Shown in pieces: positions 48,491-59,421 of a DNA stretch of 64,000 nt. The notes beneath the pieces are model-generated. The model was not told the origin of the DNA, did no database searches, and saw only the letters and a program-made list of their open reading frames with translations. The position numbers and the translations under genes are program-made. The DNA is from Callorhinus ursinus (lineage: Eukaryota > Chordata > Mammalia > Carnivora > Otariidae). The number at the start of each line of letters is the position of its first letter. Within the stretch, counting starts at the first letter, position 1. The stretch is taken from assembly GCF_003265705.1 (NCBI RefSeq), contig NW_020312968.1:1122305-1186304 (forward strand), in the 5' to 3' direction.

Positions 48491-49059
48491 AACAAGCTTA
48501 GTACAAAAATGTTCAAAACTGCATACCCAGGTAAACCAGTTTCACAAGGAAATATCCTATGGTGTTTAAATAAGAGACTGTTAAAAATTTATTTTAAAAA
48601 TGTTAAAACATAAACAGTCCCCCATTTAGGTTACAAAGCTCTTAAAATTTTTATTGCCAAACCTGATAAATGGAATACAAAAAAAAAGGCAAAATTATAA
48701 TCAGAAGGAGATGAAGAAAATTTCTACATATTCTAATTATCACAATTACCAACCTACTCGAACCTGTATCTATAAACATCACGACACTTTCTCCTACCGT
48801 TGTCATAAATGGACTGTCTCTGCTTCCGATGCCATCTGCTCTGCTTATACGTCAATTAGATCTATAACCTCCTACCTATTCAAGGATTTAGTTTTACGAA
48901 CTCTACCCTTCTCTCATACAACATCAATTTTACACTCTCTCCTGGATTACTCCCACCTGTGAATAAAAGTGCTGTGATATCTTCTATCTTTCAAAAAGGT
49001 AAAACAAAACAAAACAAAAAAAAACTTCTCAACTGTAGTCTTCTTTAGCTAATGTTCTA
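48491..49059. other. Unassigned; (AAAAC)n at 48999-49024
   Basis: A 102-codon plus-strand frame at 48654-48962 has no domain I recognise. It probably belongs to decayed LINE sequence. An (AAAAC)n run lies at about 48999-49024. Confidence 0.4.
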
Positions 49060-49900
49060 ACATTTTTGTTTCCCTTTATGGAAAAATCCCTTAAGAGATT
49101 CTGCTGTTGTTCTTACCATGTCTAATTCCTCTCCTATTCTTTCCTGAACTCGCTTTCTTTTTAAAGATTTTATTTATTTATTTGACTGAGAGAGACAGCG
49201 AGAGAGGGAACAGAAGCAGGGGGAGCGGGAGAGGGAGAAGCAGGCTTCCCGCCGAGCAGGTAGCCCCATGTGGGGCTTGATCCCAGGACCCTGGGACCAT
49301 AACCTGAGCCGAAGGCAGATGCTTAATGACTGAGCCACCCAGGCACCCCTCCTGAACTCACTTTAATCAGGTTTTGCATCCATACCATTTCACCAAAATG
49401 CCTCTTGTCAAGATCATGAATAATCCCACATTACCAAATCCAATCATCCTACTTGACTAGCGGGTAGCATTTGACAAAGAAGATCACCCCCTTGTTCTTA
49501 AAACACAAATTGGCCTTCGGAATAGCACTAACTCCTGGATCACTTCTAAATCTATCAGTCTCCCAGCCTCCTTTGCTGGTTCATTTAGCAACCTCTAAAT
49601 TTTGAAGCAACCCAAGGCTCAATCCTTGCATCAGTTTTTTTTCTCACTACATTCACTCTGAAGTGAATTCATCAAGTCTTACCACTTTAAATATTGTACA
49701 CATCCCAACAACTCCCAACTTGTATCTCTAGCCCACTAAACTCTATATTGATAGATTAAATTCAATAGCATTTGAATCTCATAGGTGTCCCTAACTTGAT
49801 ATATTCAAATCGACATCTTGCTTCTCCCCAGTTCAATTCCTCTGAAATCTATTTCACCTCAACATAAATGGGACTTTCATCCTTAGAACTGAAAATGGGA
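49060..49900 (+). mobile_element. L2 ORF2 (RT) region, sense, split by a SINE
   Basis: 'cctgaactcactttaatcag', 'cttgtcaagatcatgaataa', 'gcatttgacaaagaagatca', 'ctcaatccttgcatcag' and 'cttgtatctctagccc' follow the reverse transcriptase section of LINE-2. No frame survives. A Can-SINE interrupts it at 49157-49349. Confidence 0.75.
49157..49349 (-). mobile_element. Can-SINE, full length, antisense, in L2
   Basis: 'taaagattttatttatttat' through 'gagccacccaggcacccc'. A 15-bp target-site duplication tcctgaactc(g/a)cttt lies at 49142-49156 and 49350-49364. Confidence 0.97.
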
Positions 49901-49944
49901 CTCTCAAATAATGTTTACCAACAGACCTGTGATAATATATAGTA

Positions 49945-51310
49945 GGCTGAAAATGTCAGAGTTTTATGTTTGTTTTGATTTTTATAACTTAATGAATTAT
50001 ATTCTTATCATTTTTCATCTGCTTTTCTTGAGCTTTTCAGGTTGATAATCATTGTCTTCATATTCACATGGTAATTTTTACTTCCTCTTTTCCACTATCA
50101 GTAGTCATTTATTTTGCTTTCCAAGTTATTACAATAAAACTTCCAGAATAAAACCTCCAGAACTTCTAAAATAACATCCTTGCGAACTTTCTTGCTTTAA
50201 AGGGGATACCTCTAATGTAGCATAACATTTACTATTAACTATAATGTTGACTGTTAATTTAAGCTAAACAATTTTTTACAATATTGAGGAATAATATAAT
50301 TAATATGATAGTCTTAGTTTTTAAAGAATTTTATTAGGAACAGATGCTGAATTTTATTCAAAGGCACTGTTTTGATAAAGATCATATGGTCTTTTTATTT
50401 TGTATTAATGGTTTAAATTTTAATAATTGGTCTAAGTCCTTCTTGGTCATTGTCTATTTTTCTCGTATTAAAGACCTAAAAAGATCTCATTTAGGAGTTT
50501 TTCACGCACGTGATTTGATTGGTCTATGGGCCTTTTGATCTCTTTACCTGGTTTGGGTATGGTAATGTTAGCTTTAGAGACTGAATACAGGATCATACCA
50601 TTTTCTACATAGAAGAATTAAGCCTTTTTAGAATGTGTGTGTGGGAGGGGATGGGAATCCAATCGTAAAATCACATGGCCTAAGGCATTTTGGGGAAGTA
50701 ATTTTTGGTAACTTTTCTAAACATATCCATGGTTATTAGTCTGTTCCTCTTACTTAACTTCTTGGTGAGACAGTTTGGTTCACTTTGTATTTTCCTTAAA
50801 ATTATCCATTTTATCAAGACTTATTAATATAAGCTTTAAAAGATATCTTCTCACAAACATTTCCGTATCTTCCCTACATGTGGCTCTATCTTCTCTCCAC
50901 TTCATTATAGTTTTGTTTCCCCACTTTCTCCCTTCAGTAAACCTTTCATGAAATTGACTATTTTATTAACTTTTCAATTACTTATCAATCTCTTGTTCGT
51001 TTCCTAAATCATTAACTTCTGTTTTCAGTTTTATTAATTCATTCTTTATGCTTTTCAGTGTTTTGATTTTTTTTTGTAGCTTCTTGTATCTGAATGTTTT
51101 ATTTTTCTCTTGTTTCATAATAAAAGGATTCCAGACTATGGATTTCCCTCTGAGTACAGCTTAGGTTGAAGTGTTGTTATTATTTTTTTTATTGTATGCA
51201 ATTATAGCTTTGATGTCATTTTGTTACAAGAATTATTCTGGAGAGTAATTTTTTTTATTTCTTAATGATTGATTCTTGTTGTTGTGTTTGTTCTTTTCAT
51301 TTGTGATTTT
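49945..51310 (-). mobile_element. Decayed L1M ORF2 region, antisense
   Basis: Reverse-complement ORF2 landmarks in order: 'gatgctgaattttattca', 'gataaagatcatatggtct', 'cctggtttgggtatggtaat', 'gttttcagttttattaattc', and 'ggatttccctctgagtacag'. About 1.3 kb, with no surviving frame. Confidence 0.75.
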
Positions 51311-51384
51311 CCAGAGTAGATCATACAATTACATGCTATTATGGTTATGAATCCATATAAATAGGCTTGATTATTAACCTGGGA

Positions 51385-51960
51385 GTAATTGAGAAAACCA
51401 CTGAAGGGTTTAAACTGTGGACAGAACCAATCACATCTTACTACAGAAAAATCTTTTTGATTTCCATGTGAAAAAGGCAGTACAGAGGAGCAGGATTAGA
51501 TACAAAAAGATTTGTTAAGGATATATGGAGTAATCTAGGCAAGAGATGATGGTAGCCTGAAATAAAGGACAGTGGATATGAAGAAACATGGATGCACTTA
51601 TGAGATACTTTAGAAACAGGGTCAGCCTATTGGTGGTTGACTGAATGCGGGTACGAAGGAGAAGGAAGGATAACAGATGGAGCTGGGGATTCTGGTTTGA
51701 GCAGGAGGGTGACTGATGTCATTCACTGAGATCAGAGGGAAGAGAGGAAGAGTAGAGGTGAAAGAAAGTATTAGTCTGGACAGGCAGAGTTCCCAGGACC
51801 TATAAATCTCAAAGTTGAGATGCTGAGTAGGCAGTAGAAAATGCAAGTTTGAATGAAGAGAGAAAAAAGATCTGGCAAAAGATGGAGATTTGGGGGTCCT
51901 CATTATATACCTGATATTAGAAGTCAGTGAAAGAGTAAAATTAGAATAGCCTGTAAAAGA
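51385..51960 (-). mobile_element. L2 fragment, antisense
   Basis: 'ccactgaagggtttaaactg', 'atggagtaatctaggcaaga', 'gatgatggtagcctgaa' and 'aaagttgagatgctgagtag' follow the reverse complement of the L2 ORF2 region. Confidence 0.65.
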
Positions 51961-52039
51961 ATCTTGATTTCTGGGAGAGTATCTTCCTTTTTTTTTTTTT
52001 AATAATCATTTAAAAACATAAATATATTTAATATCATCT

Positions 52040-52335
52040 GCAATTTTGTTCACTATATTTTTAAATGGGGTCATTTTGTACATACCTCTTTTCATCTTAA
52101 GTTGTTTCCCTAATAAATATCTGGTAAAAATATTGATCCTTCAAATTCAACCGGCTCTAGTTCATTCTTTTTAATTCCTGCATGATATTCCATAGGGCCG
52201 AGAATAATAAATTATGGAACCATGTTTTTTAGTTGGGCATTTCCTCTGTATTTCATTTCATGCCAAGACTAATGATGCTATAATAAACATCTTTGAAAAT
52301 AAGTCCTTATATATTAACAGTTGAGTGTGGTACAC
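52040..52335 (-). mobile_element. L1M ORF2 3' fragment, antisense
   Basis: 'cctgcatgatattccatagg', 'tagttgggcatttcctctg' and 'gatgctataataaacatctt' follow the reverse complement of L1 ORF2 near its 3' end. Confidence 0.65.
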
Positions 52336-52539
52336 TAGTGATATGACATAGTGGAAACATAACTCTAGCCTTTTTCTATCAGCTTTATATTATGCTTAAG
52401 AAAGCACCAACTCCTTCCCTGGCCTGAGCACAGTACTAGGAGTCAGGCTTTGTAACTGTGCCTCCAGGAAGTGAATGACATGATATTTCATTCTTCACTC
52501 ACAGTGGGAGAGAGGGCAATGGCTTAGCCCATTCTCTGG

Positions 52540-52914
52540 CTTGACTGAGAGACACCTCCAGCTGCCATAACAAAATACCATAACCTGTGTGGTGTAAACA
52601 ACAGAAATTTATCTTCTTGCAGTTCTAGAGGCTGGAATGTCCAAGATCAAGGGTTCAGTTTCTGGTGAGAGCTCCCTTCCTGGCTGGCAGATGCTTACCT
52701 TCTCAGTGTGTGCTCACAGGACCTTTTCTCCGTGTGTGTGCATGGGGAGAGAAAGAGAAAGCCTCTCATGTCTCTCCTTATAAGGGCATTAATACAATTA
52801 TGACCTCATCTAACTGTAATTACTCCCCAAAGGCCCCCAAATACCATCACAATGGAGGTTAAGACTTCAACATAAGAATTTGGGGGAAACACAAACGTTC
52901 AGTCCATAACAGTG
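52540..52914 (-). mobile_element. MLT1-type LTR (ERVL-MaLR), antisense
   Basis: Full antisense order: 'tgccataacaaaataccata', 'aacaacagaaatttatct', 'gcagttctagaggctgg', 'ccttataagggcattaatac', 'ccccaaaggcccccaaatac', and 'acacaaacgttcagtcc'. This is a near-complete solo LTR. Confidence 0.9.
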
Positions 52915-53154
52915 GCTGAGTTCAAACTTTCAGGTTGACCAGGATTGATTGCCTTATGCACACGGCTATGGATAATTACCACAGAGTTTTTTAGGAAACC
53001 ACCTCTTTTTTCTGTCAGGCCAGACTACAAAGGATCAGGATAATTCTTAACCCTTAATATCTTCTGATACTTTTCTTATAATTTCTTCTTCTTCCCTCCT
53101 TCTCCTCCACCCCTTCTCTCCACACCCCCACCCCCCTTCTCTCCTTCTCTCACT

Positions 53155-53640
53155 TTGAAAACTCATACATTGTTGGTAGTTAAAATATTAAAACTGCTTT
53201 GGGAAAAGGTTTAGCAGTTTCTTAAAAAGTTAAACGTGGAGCACACAACCTGGTACCTACATATGAAAAGTGAACACATATATTCACAAACATGTTTACA
53301 TGGATGTTTATAACAGTGTTATTCATGGTAGTGCAAAACTGGAAACAATCCAAATGACCACCAAATGGAGAATGGACAGTTAAAATGCAGTATATGCATA
53401 TGATAAAAAACTACCTAGCAATAAAAAAAAAATTAACTACTGACACACAGAACAACACAGAGAAGCCTCAAAAACATTATACTTCCATAGAAACATAAAA
53501 TGCTACACACTTATGATTTCATTACATGAAATTATAAAAAAAGCAAAATCATAAAAACTGAAAGTAGATCACCCAGAATATCACTCAGTCACTCAGTAGC
53601 TGACTGCTAAGGGCACAAAAGCACCCACTGTTTCTTGGGG
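53155..53640 (+). mobile_element. L1M ORF2 end and 3' UTR, sense (left part)
   Basis: 'aaaactcatacattgttggt', 'tataacagtgttattcatgg', 'tggaaacaatccaaatgacc', 'ctacctagcaataaaaaa' and 'actgaaagtagatcaccc' follow the L1 3' region in sense. The element continues after an LTR insertion at 54180. Confidence 0.85.
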
Positions 53641-53644
53641 ACAG

Positions 53645-54108
53645 TATTAGTTTCCTATGGCTGCTATAACAAATTACCACAAATTCAGTGGTTTTAAAAA
53701 AAGGGGGGGCAGAAATGTATTCTTTTAGAGTTCTAAGGGGACACAAGTCTAAAATGTGACTTACAGGGCTAACATCAACCAGGGCCACCCTCCCTCGGAG
53801 GCTCTAGGGAAAAGCTGTTTTCTTGCCTTTTCCAGTGTGTAGAATATTCCTTGGGCTCATGGCCCTTCTTCCATTTTCAAAGCCAGTGGCATAAAATTCC
53901 TCTATCTCTGCTTCTCTCTGTTTCTGTCACATGGTTCTGCCTATTAAATCTATGCCTCTGTCTTATAAAGATATGTGTGATCGCATTTAGGGCCCATCCT
54001 GAAAATCTAAATCTCCCCACTTCAAGATCCTTAATTCAGTCACATCTGTAAAGTCTTTTTTGTTTTAATTTGCCTTATAAGGTAACACTCCAAGGATTAG
54101 AACATGGA
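53645..54108 (-). mobile_element. MLT1-related LTR, antisense, inside L1
   Basis: 'gtttcctatggctgctataa', 'caaattaccacaaattcagt', 'gagttctaaggggacacaag', 'gatcgcatttagggcccatc', 'ttaattcagtcacatctgta'. It separates two parts of a sense L1 (53155-53640 and 54180-54300), so it inserted later than the L1. Confidence 0.8.
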
Positions 54109-54179
54109 GTTTTTTTGTTTTTGTTTTTGTTTTTTGCGGTGGGGTGAGGGTGGGGGAGGTCTTTTTCTTTTTTTTGCCT

Positions 54180-54300
54180 GCTACAGGGGTGATGAAAATT
54201 TCCATGTCTCAATTATGGGATAATACCAAAAGTGTACATAATTATTTAAATGGTACACTCAAAATGAATACACTTTTTAAAAAGCTGGAGAAAAACAGGA
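54180..54300 (+). mobile_element. L1M 3' end, sense (right part)
   Basis: 'caggggtgatgaaaatttcc', 'aaatggtacactcaaaatga' and 'aaaagctggag' are the sense 3' terminus of L1M, completing the element broken at 53640. It is followed by a (GGAA)n tract to 54340. Confidence 0.75.
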
Positions 54301-54340
54301 AGAAAAAAAGGAAGGAAAGAGGGAGGAAGGAAGGAAGGTA
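54301..54340. repeat. Purine-rich (GGAA)n tract
   Basis: An all-A/G run, ending in perfect GGAA units, following the L1 3' end. Confidence 0.9.
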
Positions 54341-54628
54341 ATTATCTTAAAAATGGCAAAGGCAGGAGCAAATTGTAAAAAAGGAATGGCCAGAAACCAC
54401 CAAGCTAGTGAGCAAATATAAATTAAAACAAAGACACATTTAGAATTTTTTACATATATTTCTTTATACAAAAGATACATATGGAAACAAATTCTGTCAT
54501 AGATGGAAAAATAATTTAGTACATTATCTTTGAAAGACGTTTGGTCAGAATATAAAAAAGAAATAAAATCAGCATCATTTTAAAGTACTAAGTCACTTTA
54601 AGGAGTGTGTTTTAAAAAAGAAATCTGT

Positions 54629-54803
54629 GGGGTACCTGGGTGGCTCAATCAGTTGAGCCTCAGACTTGTGATTTTGGCTCAGGTCACGATCTCATGTGTA
54701 GTGAGATTGAGCCCTGAGTTGGGCACTACACTCAGCATGGAGTCTGCTGGAGATTCTCTCCCTCTGCCCCTCTTCCTACCCCCACCCAGCTCACATTCTC
54801 TAT
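54629..54803 (+). mobile_element. Can-SINE, older subtype, tail lost
   Basis: 'ggggtacctgggtggctcaa', 'cacgatctcatgtgtagtga' and 'tctgctggagattctctccc' match the older subtype. The (AAAT)n and poly(A) tail is missing, and no duplication is visible. Confidence 0.92.
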
Positions 54804-55130
54804 GGGAGGAACCATATAATTTTTGCAGCAACAGGTCAACCCACTATTTCTTTAGTCCTTGTTCAGAAAACAGACTGAGCACTTGAACCAAACTAAAGCC
54901 TTCCAAATAAAGTTGTTTTCTCTAGAGACTGGACATGTGTTACAATTATCACTGTTGACTTGCTTTTCTCCACTGATCCTCTGTAGAGTGTTGTCACTTT
55001 GTAGATATTTTATCTCTTGGGGGAAAAAAAAATCTTAGAGTTTCTTTGGCCCCAGCAACTGCTATAGACAATTCATCAATACATTAAAGTTTGGTGGTAG
55101 AAAAAAAAGTACATTTAAATGAAGCTTTAA
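54804..55130. other. Unassigned non-coding sequence
   Basis: Nothing recognisable. Confidence 0.4.
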
Positions 55131-55145
55131 AAAACAGATGTTGTG

Positions 55146-55349
55146 GGGTCCCTGGGTGGCTCAGTCGTTAAGCGTCTGCCTTCGGCTCAGGTCATGATCC
55201 CAGGGTCCTGGGATCGAGCCCCGCATCGGGCTCCCTGCTCAGCGGGAGGCCTGCTTCTCCCTCTCCCACTCTCCCTGCTTGTGTTCCCTCTCTCACTGTG
55301 TCTCTCTCTGTCAAATAAATAAATAAAAATCTTTTAAAAAAAACAAAAC
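55146..55349 (+). mobile_element. Can-SINE, full length, young
   Basis: 'gggtccctgggtggctcagt', 'ttaagcgtctgccttcggc' and 'gggatcgagccccgcatcg' match closely a young Can-SINE; the tail is (AAAT)n and poly(A) with (AAAAC)n. A perfect 15-bp target-site duplication aaaacagatgttgtg lies at 55131-55145 and 55350-55364. Confidence 0.98.
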
Positions 55350-55494
55350 AAAACAGATGTTGTGACACTAAAACTGTCAGAGAGTGCCTTTTCTGAGGAT
55401 CAGTGTAAACAAGTATTTTCTTCCAAGGGGAATTGGTTTTAAGACTAGGAATTTATTGATACCTTTATATGCATTTAAAAATTTAAATCATTAT

Positions 55495-55885
55495 TGTAGA
55501 GGCTACTTTTAGGCAACAGGCTTGAGCAATGGAAACTTGAGCAAGGCAAAAGGGCCCACAGTCACTACCAAGCTGACACAAACAGCCTCATAAGTGACCC
55601 ATCTTGAAATAACCAAAGGCTCTAACTGACCAATAAACTACTTACAACCAGGCACAGTTCCTAATACTACCAAAAAAGGGAAAATTCCATACTTTCCTGA
55701 ACTTCCTCACTCCACTCTGTAACTATAGTCCTTCACCACTACCTCGGGGCAGACAGTCTCTCCTTTGCTGTCCTGCCTTCATCTCCCTTGCAGTGCATTC
55801 ACTAAACTTCTATCTCTTTGTTCTGCTTTGGGTGAATTCTTTTACTGCCCACACTGCCAGCCCCCATCCAATCAGAATGTGACAC
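55495..55885 (+). mobile_element. Possible solo retroviral LTR
   Basis: The stretch 'tttaggcaacaggcttgagc' to 'ttgttctgctttgggtgaat' resembles class I LTR layout, with a pyrimidine-rich, polyadenylation-like segment ('actaaacttctatctctttg') before the end. I see no convincing target duplication and no matching LTR elsewhere in the window. Confidence 0.35.
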
Positions 55886-56066
55886 AATTGTATTATTTGT
55901 CTAAAATTCAAACCAGGACACTTTTCTAATATAACGGAGATTCATATCTGGATTTGATTGCCAAACAAGTCAGGCAACATTTGTCTGGATCAAAATCAAT
56001 TAGAAGATTTTCACTAAAGTAAATATCAACACTGTGAAGGAATTTGTTTTCAAATTTCATCGAGAG

Positions 56067-56187
56067 TGGGGTACCAGTCTGGCTCAGTCGGAGGAGCGAG
56101 GGATTCTCGATCTTAGGGTCATGAGTTCAAGTCCCATGTTTGGTGTAGAGATTACTTAAAACAAATAACATTAAAGCAAAAAAAAAA
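56067..56187 (+). mobile_element. Short Can-SINE
   Basis: 'ggggtaccagtctggctcag', 'gatcttagggtcatgagttc' and 'gtagagattacttaaaac' form the short SINE without the CT-rich body. An 11-bp duplication ttcatcgagag / ttcattgagag lies at 56056-56066 and 56188-56198. Confidence 0.92.
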
Positions 56188-56384
56188 TTCATTGAGAGAC
56201 ACTGGATGGCGGGGCCAATTCTGTACATATCTCTAGCTATTCATCATCCCAGCACTTTCCCTGCTTTCATTGCTAATCATTTCCAAATTTAGTGCTCTCA
56301 CATTCCCTACTCTCACTGTACCTTGGTATTCTAGCTCCTAATTCCACCACTCAGAATATTAACTCAAAAATGTCTTACATATTT

Positions 56385-56800
56385 TGTTAGGTAACACCAG
56401 CTGCGGTAACAAATAAAGCCACAAATTGTGGATAACACAATGTAAGTTTTGAGGGCTTTTTCCCTCCTCTAGCAGACTATGTGTTTCTACTTGATGGTTC
56501 TCAGTTTAATTCAGGATTGCAGTTTCCTTCTATCTTGAAAAAAAAGAAGAAAAAAAAAAGCCCTCATGATTGTTAGCATCTACTCAGCAGAAAGGGAGCA
56601 AAGAAATATGGTGGTAATACACTTGGTCCAAAGTAATAGAACCCACTTCTATTCTTACGCCATTGATAAGAACTACTCATATGTCCACACCTAAGTGCAA
56701 AGGGTATTGGGAATTGTAATCCTTGTATAGAAAGCTGCTCCCCAAGAAATCTCTACATTATGGGGTAGAATAGCGCCAGGGCCAAATCTAAAACAAATGA
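56385..56800 (-). mobile_element. Ancient repeat, family not assigned
   Basis: 'gctgcggtaacaaataaagc', 'gtccacacctaagtgcaaag' and 'gtattgggaattgtaatcc' parallel the copies at 35970-36420 and 62170-62660. It is strongly diverged. Confidence 0.45.
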
Positions 56801-57359
56801 AAACCAGTAAGGAAGAAGCCAAAGTCAGGGTGACCCTTAAGAAGAAGTACATAATTTCTGCAACAACACATCAGTTAGTCCATTAAAGCTCTCAGATCTA
56901 TAGTCACGTGCCACATGACCCCATGGCATTCACTCTCCATTGCACTCTATAAATATATTGGCCTAAGACAGACATAGAAGGATTTTACAAAGACCTGACG
57001 TTCTAACATCTTATCTTAATTTCCTCCAGTTCTCACTCCTTCTCAATACATGATGGACCACAGTCCATTAACAAGAGATCAGGTTTTCCCAGTCTATGAT
57101 AAGTGGGAAATATATTCAGTCTATCTTTTCCTTAATTTCTTCTTCAAATTCTAAGATTCTTTGCACCATTCATGATATCCTGATGCCAAATTTGTCATGA
57201 AGCCGTAACAGCACCTCAGTTATCTAAATTTTACTATCAGGAGTCTGATTTCCCCATTTTAGAGAGATGTATAAGTCTAGCCATCTGCACTATAGAGAAA
57301 AACCAAGATTTCTAACCTACCATGAAAGGGAAGTCAGATTCAAAGCCTTTGCCCATCTG

Positions 57360-58171
57360 TATCCATTCATCTGTTGAAGGGCATCTTGGCTCTTTCCACA
57401 GATTGGCTATTGCAGACATTGCTGCTATGAACATTGGGGTGCATATGGCCTTTCTTTTCACTACATCTGTGTCTTTGGGATAAATACCCAGGAGTGCATT
57501 TGCTGGGTCATAGGGTAGCTCTATTTTTAACTTTTTGAGGAACCTCCACACTGTTTTCCAAAGTGGCTGTACCAACTTGCATTCCCACCAACAGTGTAAG
57601 AGGGTTCCCCTTTCTCCACAACCTCTCCAACATTTGTTGTTACTTTCCCTGTCCTTCAACAGACGAATGGATAAAGAAGATGTGGTCCATGTATGCAATG
57701 GAATATTACTCAGCCATCAGAAAGGATGAATACCCAACTTTTACATCCACATGGATGGGACTGGAGATGATGCTAAGTGAAATAAGTCAAGCAGAGAAAG
57801 TCAATTATCATCTGGTTTCACTTATTTGTGGAACATAAGGAACAGCATGGAGGACACTAGGAGAAGGAAGGGAAAAATGAAGGGGGGGAATCGGAGGGAG
57901 AGATGAACCATGAGAGACTATGGACTCCGAGAAACAAACTGAGGGTTCTAGAGGGGAGGGGGGAGGGGGGATGGGTTAGCCCGGTGACGGGTATTAAGGA
58001 GGGCACGTTCTGCATGGAGCACTGGGTGTTATACGAAAACAATGGATCGTGGATCACTACATCAAAAACTAATGATGTATTGTATGGTGACTAACATAAC
58101 ATAATAAAATTAAAAACAAATAATTGAAAAAAATACAATTAAAATAAAAATTTTAAAAATGTAAAAAAAAA
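57360..58171 (+). mobile_element. Young L1 with 5' inversion (twin priming)
   Basis: Left part (57360 to about 57650) is antisense L1 ORF2; its minus-strand frame contains '[20 protein letters not shown]'. Right part (about 57653-58171) is the following ORF2 end ('[11 protein letters not shown]', '[12 protein letters not shown]') and 3' UTR in sense, with a long poly(A) tail. The left edge 57360-57380 is the reverse complement of 57653-57673 (20 of 21 bases). Thus the inverted piece and the sense piece abut, and slightly overlap, in L1 coordinates. Flanking repeats aaagcctttgc(c/t)catctg lie at 57342-57359 and 58172-58189. It is 5'-truncated and cannot code a full ORF2. Confidence 0.97.
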
Positions 58172-58189
58172 AAAGCCTTTGCTCATCTG

Positions 58190-59202
58190 ACTTTATTCTA
58201 ACTCTGCAGGAGAAGCATCTGCCTTCTATAAACTGAACTTGCTAGTACAAAAGACAGCAGCTGAACAAAAATTAAAGGGTTCTATAATTATTGTTCCATA
58301 TCTAACAGCAAGTTACAAAAAAAGGAATCTAAAAAAAAAAATCAATGCATATAATTACTTCGGCTTAGATGTATAATAGGTTCTGCCCAATCTGGGAGCA
58401 CAGCTTTAGCCTCTAGATGCTTGTACTTTTTCAAGAATGCAGCCATCATATATAAAATATCAGAGCAGAAAATGAATTGAGCACCTCTGTAAGACTACAC
58501 AAATTTCTTCAATGTGAAAGGAAGTCAAATTTCCAGAAAACACACAGGAAGGATAAATCATCTTTCACCTTCATTCTGGGTACCACAGCCTGCCTCAGAA
58601 TTTGTACAAACATATAGTAGGGAAAGTCTGACTAAACATATTGTCATATAAAATGAGTTAAATATACTCTTTGCCTTTGAATACATAGCTCAGTTTTAAG
58701 AGGCAGATCCTCCAAATACACATATATATGTGTACACACACACACACAAACTATAAATGCACACAGAGCCGTTCATATCTTTATGAATAATGTAGATGGG
58801 TATTTTAAATATTTATGATTTGAAAGTTACCAAAAAACATCTTAATTTGTATCAACATATTCTGTAGAGTTAAAACATATACCAAAAACTGGTCTAGAGT
58901 TTATTAGGTCACACTCCATTGCTTCCTTTATTCTGTGGTGAGGACAGGTCAGGGTGCACCTTGGCACAGGAACCTTTGTGTTCCATGCCCCCCAGAATTG
59001 TGTAACAGATCAAAGGTGGGCACAGGGGCAGCACTGAGCACAGACCCAGAAAGGAAAACTTTCACCCCTTGTTGCTCTCCTGATAATTTATTCATGTGGC
59101 ACCTGTGATGTGGCCACTGGACATTTAGTCAAGACATTAGTGCTCAAAACATGGCTTGGTCATATGTAGCTATTACAAAATTCATTTAAACTTTCTGTTC
59201 TA
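58190..59202. other. Unassigned; (AC)n at 58732-58748
   Basis: A short self-complementary 'acacatatatatgtgt' and (AC)n lie near 58719-58748. No gene or repeat is identified. Confidence 0.4.
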
Positions 59203-59212
59203 TTTACCCAGG

Positions 59213-59421
59213 TTTTTTTTTTTAAGATTTATCTATTTATTTGAGAGAGGGAAAGAGAGAACATGAGTGGGAGGGTCAGAGGGAGAGGGAAAAAGAACCT
59301 CAAGCAGACTTTGCGCTGAGCATGGAGCCCGATGCAGGGCTCCACCTCACAACCATGAGATCATGACCTGAGCTGAAACCCAGAGTTGGATGCTGCAGCA
59401 ATCGCACCACAGAGGCACCCC
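59213..59421 (-). mobile_element. Can-SINE, antisense, diverged
   Basis: Poly(T) 'aagatttatctatttattt' through 'ccacagaggcacccct'. Short flanking repeat tttaccca / tttaccca at 59203-59210 and 59425-59432. Confidence 0.93.

Noticed and set aside
48654..48962. 102-codon plus-strand frame as a gene
   Set aside because: No recognisable domain; it lies between L2-derived sequences and next to an (AAAAC)n tract.
57312..57838. Overlapping frames on both strands as host genes
   Set aside because: Both are L1 ORF2 C-terminal pieces, placed on opposite strands by the 5' inversion.
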